NCBI GenBank assembly: GCA_913060845.1
Contig: CAJXVF010000205.1
Span: 1-5,577 of the forward strand
Length of the DNA: 5,577 nucleotides
DNA from: an uncultured Alphaproteobacteria bacterium
GTDB taxonomy: Bacteria > Pseudomonadota > Alphaproteobacteria > Bin95
Direction of reading: 5' to 3'
In this document: one piece after another, positions 1-5,529 of the stretch
Layout of the letters: each line of letters begins with the position of its first letter
Position numbering within the stretch: position 1 is the first letter of the stretch
Translations under genes and position numbers: made by a program
Notes under the pieces: generated by a model
Told to the model about the DNA's origin: nothing
Seen by the model: only the letters and a program-made list of their open reading frames with translations
The model's database searches: none

Positions 1-65
1 GCTGCGATCAGGCCGCGCGCCGCAAAGCGGAGCAGCTTGGCTTTCAGCGGCAGGGTCGGGCGCAC
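1..65 (-). CDS. N-terminal fragment of an unidentified gene, GTG start, runs off the left edge
   Basis: An open frame starts with GTG at 65-63 and stays open to base 1 (21 codons and two bases). A strong Shine-Dalgarno GGAGG (CCTCC on the plus strand at 71-75) sits 5 nt before the GTG, and an in-frame TAA lies a few codons further upstream, so the start is well bounded; the only other in-frame start, a TTG, overlaps the Shine-Dalgarno. The visible peptide, MRPTLPLKAKLLRFAARGLI, is basic with a hydrophobic turn at the end, as in a cytoplasmic anchor before a membrane segment, but it is too short to identify. In many alphaproteobacteria acpS is followed by lepB (signal peptidase I); the residues seen neither show nor exclude that. 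It lies 81 bp after the acpS stop on the same strand and may belong to the operon. Confidence 0.55.
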   Translation of the reverse strand, partial: MRPTLPLKAKLLRFAARGLIA

Positions 66-70
66 GGCAG

Positions 71-75
71 CCTCC
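71..75 (-). promoter_or_regulatory. Strong ribosome binding site of the left-edge gene
   Basis: GGAGG on the minus strand, 5 nt before GTG. It decides the start of the truncated left-edge gene and is the best Shine-Dalgarno match in the window. No terminator-like hairpin was seen between it and the acpS stop. Confidence 0.6.
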
Positions 76-146
76 AAGACGGGTTACAGTTGAGCATCTT
101 GCATTAGAATATGGCGCAATTAGGCGCTTGGGAACTGAAGACCGCG

Positions 147-569
147 TTACCGGCCTATTTGCGCCGCCATGTCAGTTGGCACAGCCGAAATAATGACCAT
201 CGCCTGCGCCAATGGCGGCTCATCAGTGATCGTGATGTCAATGATTGGCTTCATGCCGGGCGGCGTTAGGAATGCTAGGCGTTCAGCCGCACCACCGGTG
301 AGCTTCATCGTTGGCTTGCCGCCGGGCAAATTGATCACGCCCATATCCCGCCAAAACACGCCCTTCCGAAGCCCAGTGCCAAGCGCCTTGGAGCAAGCTT
401 CCTTAGCGGCAAAGCGTTTGGCATAGGATTCGACACGCCCGGCGCGGCGATCGGATTTCGTGCGCTCGACTTCAGTGAATATGCGATCCAAGAATCGGTC
501 GCCGAAGCGTTCAAGCGTTTTTTCAATCCGGCGGATATCAATCAGGTCGCTGCCAAGACCGATGATCAT
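147..569 (-). CDS. acpS: Holo-[acyl-carrier-protein] synthase AcpS
   Basis: AcpS transfers the 4'-phosphopantetheine arm of coenzyme A to the conserved serine of acyl carrier protein, turning apo-ACP into the active carrier for fatty acid synthesis in the cytoplasm. The 140-residue protein has the usual group I length and motifs. The start [12 protein letters not shown] carries the Mg2+-binding Asp8, and the helix [18 protein letters not shown] (residues 49-66) carries Lys56 and the second metal ligand Glu57. The GGKP turn (83-86) and the C-terminal strand of the fold follow. The start is ATG at 569, which overlaps the pdxJ stop as ATGA; a weak GGGA (577-580) lies 7 nt upstream, so translation is probably coupled to pdxJ. 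It ends with TAA at 147. Family assignment is firm; activity is inferred from intact motifs. Confidence 0.96.
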   Translation of the reverse strand: MIIGLGSDLIDIRRIEKTLERFGDRFLDRIFTEVERTKSDRRAGRVESYAKRFAAKEACSKALGTGLRKGVFWRDMGVINLPGGKPTMKLTGGAAERLAFLTPPGMKPIIDITITDEPPLAQAMVIISAVPTDMAAQIGR

Positions 570-1309
570 TGGCTGATCCCGCGGGCTTCATTCATCAAAC
601 GGCGCATTTCCTGCACTGCAGGGCCAAGCCCAAGGAAAATCGCCTCAGCGATCAAGAAGTGGCCGATGTTTAGCTCTTTTGCCTCTGCAATCGCAGCGAT
701 GGGCTTGACGTTTTCGAAGGTGAGCCCGTGACCGATATGAATTTCTAGGCCGAGGGCGGCTCCTTCACGCGCAGCGGCTGTGATGCGTTCAAGTTCAGCT
801 TGTTGGGCAGCACCCTCAAGTTCGCAATAACGCCCCGCATGCAGTTCGACCACTGGTGCGCCAAGGCTGGCAGCGGCTTTCAGTTGCGCTGAATCGGCTT
901 CGATGAACAGGGAGACACGGCAACCGGCATTGACCAACTCCCTGACAATGGGGGAAAGCCTGTTGTGTTGCCCGGCGGCGTCGAGACCACCTTCTGTTGT
1001 AACTTCTTCGCGCTTCTCTGGGACGATGCAGGCAGCATGCGGTTTATGCTCCGCCGCAATGGCGACCATCTCCGCCGTGGCGGCCATTTCAAAGTTCAAA
1101 GGCAGCTTGACCTCATTGCGCAGAAGCGGAATGTCGGCATCTTTGATATGCCGACGGTCCTCGCGCAAATGGGCCGTTATGCCGTCCGCACCAGCCTTGG
1201 CGGCGATCTGTGCGGCGCGAAGCGGGGAAGGATAGTCGCCGCCGCGTGCATTTCTGATGGTCGCCACGTGGTCAATGTTCACGCCGAGGCGCAAGGCTGT
1301 TCCGGTCAT
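566..1309 (-). CDS. pdxJ: Pyridoxine 5'-phosphate synthase PdxJ
   Basis: PdxJ condenses 1-deoxy-D-xylulose 5-phosphate with 3-amino-2-oxopropyl phosphate to pyridoxine 5'-phosphate, the ring-closing step of DXP-dependent vitamin B6 synthesis. From the chosen start it is 247 residues, close to the 243 of E. coli PdxJ. Family motifs are intact: [15 protein letters not shown] (9-23), [14 protein letters not shown] with His47 (41-54), LNFEM with Glu74, [15 protein letters not shown] (96-110), GHGLT with His194 (193-197) and NIGH (214-217); these match the E. coli active-site residues His45, Glu72 and His193. An in-frame ATG at 1360 would add 17 residues, but the ATG at 1309 gives the family N-terminus [14 protein letters not shown], has AGGGGAG (1318-1324) 8 nt upstream, and overlaps the previous stop as ATGA. 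The 3' end overlaps acpS in the same way. Confidence 0.96.
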   Translation of the reverse strand: MTGTALRLGVNIDHVATIRNARGGDYPSPLRAAQIAAKAGADGITAHLREDRRHIKDADIPLLRNEVKLPLNFEMAATAEMVAIAAEHKPHAACIVPEKREEVTTEGGLDAAGQHNRLSPIVRELVNAGCRVSLFIEADSAQLKAAASLGAPVVELHAGRYCELEGAAQQAELERITAAAREGAALGLEIHIGHGLTFENVKPIAAIAEAKELNIGHFLIAEAIFLGLGPAVQEMRRLMNEARGISQ

Positions 1310-1929
1310 CCGGGTAACTCCCCTGAAGCTTCTTTCGCTGGCGGCTTTGGGCGACGCCAACGTGCACGACCTGCGGCCATGTTTAGGCTGCGCCGTGTCT
1401 GATAACGGTCAACTATGGGCCGAATTGTAAAATATAGCAGCGCCCATACGACTGCCGCCATGATGGCCCCGCCAACCAATGCTGGGGCCAAAACAGGCCA
1501 GCTTTCAATCGCGGCTTCACGGAAATGTCCGCTCAACAAGTCATCTGCCGCTGTTTTTAGGCTCTGGCCGATGCTGCTGTCAGCCACGCCATCTTTGCCA
1601 ATACCGATGGCATGACCAAGCTTGTAAGAGCCAAGCCAAATAAAGGGAAACGTCCACGGATTACCGACTGCCGTACCTAGTATCGCTGCGATGACGCTGG
1701 CCCGGGTCGCCAGCGAAAAAGCGGCACCGAGTACAAAGTGCAATCCAAGGAGCGGAAGGAAACTGACGGCGGCGCCTGCCGCAAAGCCAGCTGCGATTCC
1801 ATGTGGCGTCGCGCGTATGCGGACGACGCGCCGCCAAAGATATCGCAGGCCGCGCTTGAAGCCGCCGCGCGGCCATAGCCATGCACGCACTTTCTCCGTC
1901 GTTCCTTGCGGCTTCCGTCTGCCAAACAT
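1306..1929 (-). CDS. DUF2062 domain-containing inner-membrane protein
   Basis: A 207-residue protein of the DUF2062 family, whose biochemical function is unknown to me. The N-terminus is strongly basic (about 1-40). The signature follows: TPHGIAAGFAAGAAVSFLPL (41-60), GLHFVLGAAFSLATR (62-76) and the diagnostic GTAVGNPWTFPFIWLGSYKLG (85-105). These form two or so hydrophobic segments around residues 45-72 and 77-102. A further membrane segment lies near 146-169 (ALVGGAIMAAVVWALLYF region), and the tail is basic and Pro-rich. This suggests an inner-membrane protein with cytoplasmic ends, by the positive-inside rule. The ATG at 1929 is 6 nt after the rsh stop. The only nearby purine-rich sequence (CGGAG) is too close to the ATG and an AAGG is 13 nt away, so re-initiation by ribosomes ending rsh is likely. 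Its TGA overlaps the pdxJ ATG. Confidence 0.9.
   Translation of the reverse strand: MFGRRKPQGTTEKVRAWLWPRGGFKRGLRYLWRRVVRIRATPHGIAAGFAAGAAVSFLPLLGLHFVLGAAFSLATRASVIAAILGTAVGNPWTFPFIWLGSYKLGHAIGIGKDGVADSSIGQSLKTAADDLLSGHFREAAIESWPVLAPALVGGAIMAAVVWALLYFTIRPIVDRYQTRRSLNMAAGRARWRRPKPPAKEASGELPG
1318..1324 (-). promoter_or_regulatory. Ribosome binding site fixing the pdxJ start
   Basis: AGGGGAG on the minus strand lies 8 nt before the ATG at 1309, inside the last codons of the DUF2062 gene. It supports the 247-residue pdxJ start over the longer frame opening at 1360. Confidence 0.6.
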
Positions 1930-1935
1930 GCTCCG

Positions 1936-4089
1936 TTAAGCGCCTTCCCGTTCTATCGACGTGATCAGACTATCCGTACGCAACGCAGCTATGATGTTGG
2001 CGAGGTGATCCAAACTCTCAACCTCAATATCGACCATCAATTCAAAAAAGTCTGCTGCGCGATTGACGAACCTTAAATGGGAAATGTTACCTTTGTGCTT
2101 TCCGATGGTATTTGACATGGCACCAAGCGACCCTGGCTCGTTTGCTAGGATGACCCGCACCCGTCCAGTATGGTTTTCCAATTCCGACCCATCATTCCAG
2201 TCAACGTCCAGCCAACGCTCCGGTGTGTGACCGAATGCTTCCAGGGTCGAGCACTCTGACATGTGAATGGCGACGCCCTTGCCAGTTGTGACGATGCCAA
2301 CAATGCGGTCTCCCGGCAAAGGATGGCAGCAGCGGGCGTAATGAACGGCCATGCCAGGAATGAGGCCCTTGAGCGTCAGAGCCTTTGGACGGGCGCTATT
2401 GGCAGCAGCGGGACTGGCGATTGGCTTCGCTCGTGCAAGTGCGGCTTCGTCGACATCAAATTCTGGCTTGGCTGGCAGGAATACGGCAGCAAGCTCGCCT
2501 TCCGTATGCAAGCCTTCGCCTAAGTTCGAATAGAGGTCTTCAACATCATCCAAATTGAACCGGTCTAAGGCGGGGCCAAGCTCGCGTTCTGAGAATGTGC
2601 GCCCGGCGCTTGTTAAAACGCGGCGAACGATCTCACGGCCAAGGGCGATGAATTGGTCTCGCTGCTCTAGCCTGATCATGCGGCGGATGCTGGCGCGGGC
2701 GCGCCCTGTTACCACAAACCGTTCCCATTCAGGGGAAGGCGTGTGATTGCGGGCCGTCAGAATATCCACCTGATCGCCGTTTTTGAGCCGCGTTCGCACA
2801 GGCGCCATGCGTCCGTTCACCTTCGCGCCAACGCATTTGTCGCCGACCTCAGAATGAACCGCATAGGCGAAATCGATAATCGTTGCTCCGTTCGGCAGGC
2901 TGATCAGATCCCCCTTTGGTGTGAAGCAGAAGACTTGGTCTTGATACATCTCCAGCTTGGTATGCTCTAGGAATTCTTCTGGTCCGCCCGCTTGGTCTAG
3001 AATGTCCAGGAGGCCGCGGATCCAGCTGTACTGCCTGCCGTCATGGCCTTCGCCGCCTTGCTTGTAGCGCCAATGCGCGGCCACACCATATTCAGCGACC
3101 TGATGCATTTCTGTAGTGCGAATCTGCACCTCAATCCGCATCTGCTCCGGCCCAATTACAGCCGTATGGATCGATTGGTAGCCGTTGGGTTTTGGCGTTG
3201 AGATGAAATCTTTGAACCGCCCAGGCAGAACAGGGAAGGAGGCGTGGATTGCACCCAGAGCTTGATAGCAGTCCGCGATCTCAGGCACTGATATCCGGAA
3301 GGCCATAATGTCGGTCAAAGCTTCGAAGGGTGCGTCTTTCCGCTGCATCTTGAGCCAAATGGAATGCGCCGCTTTCTCGCGACCTGTCACCTCGGCTTCG
3401 ACGCCATAGTCGCTTAGAATGCGCTTTAGCTCCGAAATAACCTGCGAGACCAATTCTTTGCCGTTGCTGCGCAGATATTCAAGCCGAGTATTGATGCCGT
3501 CGCGGGCTTCTGGGTGAATTTCAGCAAACGCTAGGTCGACCAGCTCATCCCGCCAGGTTTGAACGCCGATCCGTTCCGCCAATGGGGCGTAGATTTCTAA
3601 GGTTTCGGATGCAGTGCGTCGCCGGCTTTTTTCGGATTTCACATATTTCAGGGTGCGCAGGTTGTGCAGCCGGTCTGCGAGTTTGACCAGGAGTACACGG
3701 ATGTCCTCAGACATGGCCACGACCAGCTTGCGGAAGTTTTCTGCCTGCTTGGTCCGGTCCGATTGTAGCTCAAGCTTGGTGAGTTTGGTGACGCCGTCTA
3801 CAAGTCGCGCGATATCATCGCCAAAAAGCCGCGAAATATCTTCAAGCGTCGCGTCCGTATCTTCCACAGTGTCGTGCAACAGCGCAGTGACGATGGAGCC
3901 GGAATCAAGTCGCATATCCGCTAAAAGCGAAGCGACTTCAAGAGGGTGTAGGAAATAAGGGTCGCCCGATGCGCGGGTTTGGGAGCCATGGCGTTGCATG
4001 GCGAACACATAAGCCCGGTTGATCCGCTCTTCATCGACGTTGGGATCGTACTCTCGTACTTTCTCAACCAGTTCGAACTGGCGGATCAT
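1936..4089 (-). CDS. rsh: Bifunctional (p)ppGpp synthetase/hydrolase of the RelA/SpoT (Rsh) family
   Basis: Rsh makes the alarmone (p)ppGpp from ATP and GDP/GTP and degrades it, setting the stringent response. The 717 residues show the full long-RSH order. The HD hydrolase domain (about 25-190) keeps His48, His72-Asp73, Glu76-Asp77 and Asp140 (KLADRLHN). The synthetase domain (about 235-345) keeps Arg237, Lys239, Asp260, Tyr304 (NGYQSIHT) and Glu320 (EVQIRT). A TGS domain (about 385-447) has the conserved His412. A zinc-finger region has Cys587-Cys588, His609 and Cys613. A C-terminal ACT domain (about 643-704) follows. The loop GRFKDF gives RXKD at 291-294, the mark of bifunctional enzymes; monofunctional E. 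coli RelA has EXDD there. Both activities should therefore be intact. The start ATG at 4089 gives the family N-terminus MIRQ(F/Y)ELVE, with GGAA 4 nt upstream. It lies 97 bp after rpoZ, with which it is probably cotranscribed. Confidence 0.97.
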   Translation of the reverse strand: MIRQFELVEKVREYDPNVDEERINRAYVFAMQRHGSQTRASGDPYFLHPLEVASLLADMRLDSGSIVTALLHDTVEDTDATLEDISRLFGDDIARLVDGVTKLTKLELQSDRTKQAENFRKLVVAMSEDIRVLLVKLADRLHNLRTLKYVKSEKSRRRTASETLEIYAPLAERIGVQTWRDELVDLAFAEIHPEARDGINTRLEYLRSNGKELVSQVISELKRILSDYGVEAEVTGREKAAHSIWLKMQRKDAPFEALTDIMAFRISVPEIADCYQALGAIHASFPVLPGRFKDFISTPKPNGYQSIHTAVIGPEQMRIEVQIRTTEMHQVAEYGVAAHWRYKQGGEGHDGRQYSWIRGLLDILDQAGGPEEFLEHTKLEMYQDQVFCFTPKGDLISLPNGATIIDFAYAVHSEVGDKCVGAKVNGRMAPVRTRLKNGDQVDILTARNHTPSPEWERFVVTGRARASIRRMIRLEQRDQFIALGREIVRRVLTSAGRTFSERELGPALDRFNLDDVEDLYSNLGEGLHTEGELAAVFLPAKPEFDVDEAALARAKPIASPAAANSARPKALTLKGLIPGMAVHYARCCHPLPGDRIVGIVTTGKGVAIHMSECSTLEAFGHTPERWLDVDWNDGSELENHTGRVRVILANEPGSLGAMSNTIGKHKGNISHLRFVNRAADFFELMVDIEVESLDHLANIIAALRTDSLITSIEREGA

Positions 4090-4186
4090 GGCGTTCCGGC
4101 AGGCCCTTTCGACCCTATGCTTCGTGTCCTTGGTTTAGCGTAGGACTCCTGATCAGGCTGATCAACATGCGTTTCCGCGTGCGCGA
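4090..4186 (-). other. rpoZ-rsh spacer with repeated TGATC half-sites
   Basis: This 97-bp spacer has no gene and no T-tract terminator, which fits readthrough from rpoZ into rsh. It contains the perfect 10-bp palindrome CCTGATCAGG (4148-4157) and a TGATCA (4159-4164). A further GATCAGG (4185-4191) covers the rpoZ stop. On the minus strand CCTGATC over the stop codon can pair with either downstream GATCAG copy, giving a possible weak intra-operon hairpin. No function can be assigned. Confidence 0.35.
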
Positions 4187-4582
4187 TCAGGTATCAATCT
4201 GACCAGCGTCATAGGCTTCCGCCAAGCGGTCGCGATTCACTGGTTCAGGTGCACCCTGTTCCTGGGCTTCACGTGCCAGAGCGGAGAGATCGAGTTCATC
4301 ATCCTCGGGGGATTCGATGTCATTATCGTCCGCGTAATCATCATTCTCCTCGATAGGAGCGACTTTCTGGCGGGCGCGCACGACGGCGTCGAACAATTCT
4401 ACGAGGTCGAGATTGGCATCCGCGATTTCACGCAGAGCAACAACTGGGTTCTTATCGCGGTCGCGATCAACCATCAGCTCACTACCGGTTGCGATATCAC
4501 GGGCGCGTTGCCCGGCCAGCACTACCAGATCGAAGCGGTTGGGAATGCGTTCTACGCAGTCTTCTACCGTTACGCGCGCCAT
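4187..4582 (-). CDS. rpoZ: DNA-directed RNA polymerase subunit omega
   Basis: Omega binds the beta-prime subunit and helps RNA polymerase assemble; in E. coli its N-terminus also forms part of ppGpp site 1. The protein opens with the family signature [20 protein letters not shown], then [12 protein letters not shown] (22-33) and the [11 protein letters not shown] helix (44-54). At 131 residues it is longer than the 91 of E. coli; the extra C-terminal part from about residue 78 is very acidic (eleven Asp/Glu between 78 and 90) and then polar, a tail of the kind found on several alphaproteobacterial omegas. The start ATG at 4582 has AAGGA (4593-4597) 10 nt upstream. The TGA stop lies in a CCTGATC repeat. 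It is the first gene of the minus-strand operon, directly upstream of the alarmone enzyme, so a polymerase component of the ppGpp response and the ppGpp maker are transcribed together. Confidence 0.96.
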   Translation of the reverse strand: MARVTVEDCVERIPNRFDLVVLAGQRARDIATGSELMVDRDRDKNPVVALREIADANLDLVELFDAVVRARQKVAPIEENDDYADDNDIESPEDDELDLSALAREAQEQGAPEPVNRDRLAEAYDAGQIDT

Positions 4583-4621
4583 TGTGATCCGTTCCTTCTA
4601 AACCGCCAAGCCAAATGCGCT

Positions 4622-4643
4622 AAAACCCCACGCAGTCCGGGGC
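4622..4643 (-). other. GC hairpin followed by four T in the rpoZ leader
   Basis: On the minus strand CCCC (4642-4639) pairs with GGGG (4629-4626) around a 9-nt loop, with one possible G-U pair inside, and TTTT follows (4625-4622). It starts almost exactly where a transcript from the TATAAT at 4648-4653 would begin, so it could be a 5'-end stabilising hairpin. For transcripts from the distal promoter it could act as a weak attenuator. The stem is only 4-5 bp and the T-run short, so a strong terminator is unlikely. Confidence 0.3.
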
Positions 4644-4647
4644 TCAC

Positions 4648-4653
4648 ATTATA
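4648..4653 (-). promoter_or_regulatory. Candidate proximal rpoZ promoter, -10 element
   Basis: A perfect TATAAT on the minus strand, 65 nt before the rpoZ start. The best -35 18 bp upstream is only TTCGGA, so the call rests mainly on the -10. The predicted start of transcription is near 4641, at the base of the GC hairpin. Confidence 0.4.
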
Positions 4654-4720
4654 GCTGATGTATTGCCGAATTCCGAAAGGCCAAGCGAAAACACGCGAAA
4701 AGGCCCCAAACTGATCGCCT

Positions 4721-4750
4721 ATTGTATACCAATGGACGTTCCGGTATCAA
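4721..4750 (-). promoter_or_regulatory. Candidate distal sigma-70 promoter for the rpoZ operon
   Basis: Minus strand TTGATA (4750-4745, five of six to TTGACA) is followed after 18 nt by TACAAT (4726-4721, five of six to TATAAT), or after 16 nt by TATACA. This is the best two-box match in the intergenic region. It would give rpoZ a leader of about 130 nt containing the GC hairpin. Confidence 0.45.
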
Positions 4751-4756
4751 CACCGG
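4741..4756. repeat. Inverted repeat over the distal -35 box
   Basis: CCGGT (4741-4745) and ACCGG (4752-4756) are perfect inverted arms around a 6-nt centre. The repeat covers the minus-strand TTGATA, the place a repressor or activator site would occupy. No T-run follows, so it is not a terminator. An operator role is inference only. Confidence 0.3.
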
Positions 4757-4808
4757 GATAGTGTCGCAGGCATATGGTTTCGGTTGCTCATTCTAAAAAG
4801 CGTCTTAT

Positions 4809-4836
4809 TTGATACGCCATAAGCTGACGACATACA
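4809..4836 (+). promoter_or_regulatory. Candidate promoter of the NYN gene
   Basis: TTGATA (4809-4814), 16 nt, then CATACA (4831-4836). The -35 is a five-of-six match and the -10 is weak. Transcription would start near 4843, giving a leader of about 40 nt. The box and spacing resemble the distal minus-strand promoter (TTGATA, 16 nt, TATACA). Confidence 0.3.
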
Positions 4837-4882
4837 GACAGTCCTTTCAGTTCCGATAGCACAATATGGAATACATGTACCT

Positions 4883-5529
4883 ATGAACCAGATACGGCGT
4901 GCGCTTTTTATTGACGGCTCGAACCTGTATTCGGCCGCGAAAAATCTTGGCTTCGACATTGATTACCGCAAGCTTCGCCACTTTTTTGAAGCCGGTAGCT
5001 GGATGGTCCGGGCTTACTACTATACGGCTATTGCAGAGGACCAGGATTATTCACCAGTCCGCCCGTTGGCCGATTGGCTGGATTATAATGGCTATACGCT
5101 GGTCTCCAAACCCGCCAAAGAATACGTAGACGCCATGGGCCGCCGCCGTATTCGCGGCAATATGGACGTTGAGATTACCGTTGATGCGCTGGAAATGGCA
5201 GATCGCCTGGATCATGTGATCTTGATCAGCGGCGACGGCGATTTCCGCGCCATGGTCGCTGCACTGCAGCGGAAGGGTGTGCGTGTGACGGTTGTCAGCA
5301 CCATCCGCACCAGCCCGCCAATGATCGCAGATGAACTGCGCCGCCAAGCGGATGAGTTCCTGGATCTACATGTCATCGCCCCAAATATTGAGCGCCGTAT
5401 GCCCGAACGTGGACCAGAGCGTCCCCAAGGCGCCGGGCCCACGGGATATGGTCCAACCGGGGGTGGCGCAGCGCCTACTGCTGCAGCCGCTGGAGCGGGC
5501 TATGAGGCTGAGGCTACGCGTCCCAATGA
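4883..5529 (+). CDS. NYN (LabA-like, PIN-fold) putative ribonuclease, 3' end missing
   Basis: A NYN-domain protein of the LabA/DUF88 group, a PIN-like fold whose characterised members are metal-dependent ribonucleases; the substrate here is unknown. Residues 7-16 (ALFIDGSNLY) carry the first acidic metal ligand Asp11. RGNMDVEITVDAL (91-103) carries Asp95. The signature LISGDGDF (114-121) carries Asp118 and Asp120. IADELRRQADEFLDL (148-162) closes the domain. From about 174 the chain becomes a Gly/Pro/Ala-rich linker. The start ATG at 4883 is two or three residues before the first strand; it has only a weak GGA 12 nt upstream and overlaps the stop of a six-codon frame as ATGA. Genomic sequence ends at 5529 (215 codons and two bases). 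The frame reads on through adapter to the window end, so any residues after about 215 are artefact and the true C-terminus is not known. Confidence 0.9.

Larger units (their letters stand above)
4583..4882. other. Divergent intergenic region between rpoZ and the NYN gene
   Basis: No gene is supported in these 300 bp. Besides the promoters and GC hairpin listed separately, it holds an inverted repeat CCGGT-atcaac-ACCGG (4741-4756) that overlaps the distal -35 box. The near-palindrome ATTGTATACCAAT (4721-4733) lies over the distal -10. The stretch 4675-4706 has GCGAAAA twice (4685-4691 and 4695-4701), flanked by GGCC. These are possible regulator sites, none recognised. No tRNA or known riboswitch was seen. 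Confidence 0.4.

Noticed and set aside
1310..1360. 17-residue N-terminal extension of PdxJ from an upstream ATG
   Set aside because: It overlaps the DUF2062 coding end, lacks family similarity, and the ATG at 1309 has a better Shine-Dalgarno and an ATGA overlap.
965..1402. 145-codon plus-strand open frame opposite pdxJ
   Set aside because: It lies antisense to a clear PdxJ with intact motifs, has no recognisable domain, and looks like a codon-bias shadow.
3614..3958. 114-codon plus-strand open frame opposite the Rsh hydrolase domain
   Set aside because: Ser/Arg-rich low-complexity translation typical of antisense frames; the opposite strand encodes conserved HD-domain residues.
4622..4643. 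Rho-independent terminator upstream of rpoZ
   Set aside because: The stem is only 4-5 bp and the T-run four bases, and it lies within the predicted leader rather than after a gene; kept only as a low-confidence hairpin.
4747..4959. 70-codon minus-strand open frame across the intergenic region into the NYN gene
   Set aside because: It runs antisense through the conserved NYN start region and has no recognised motif.
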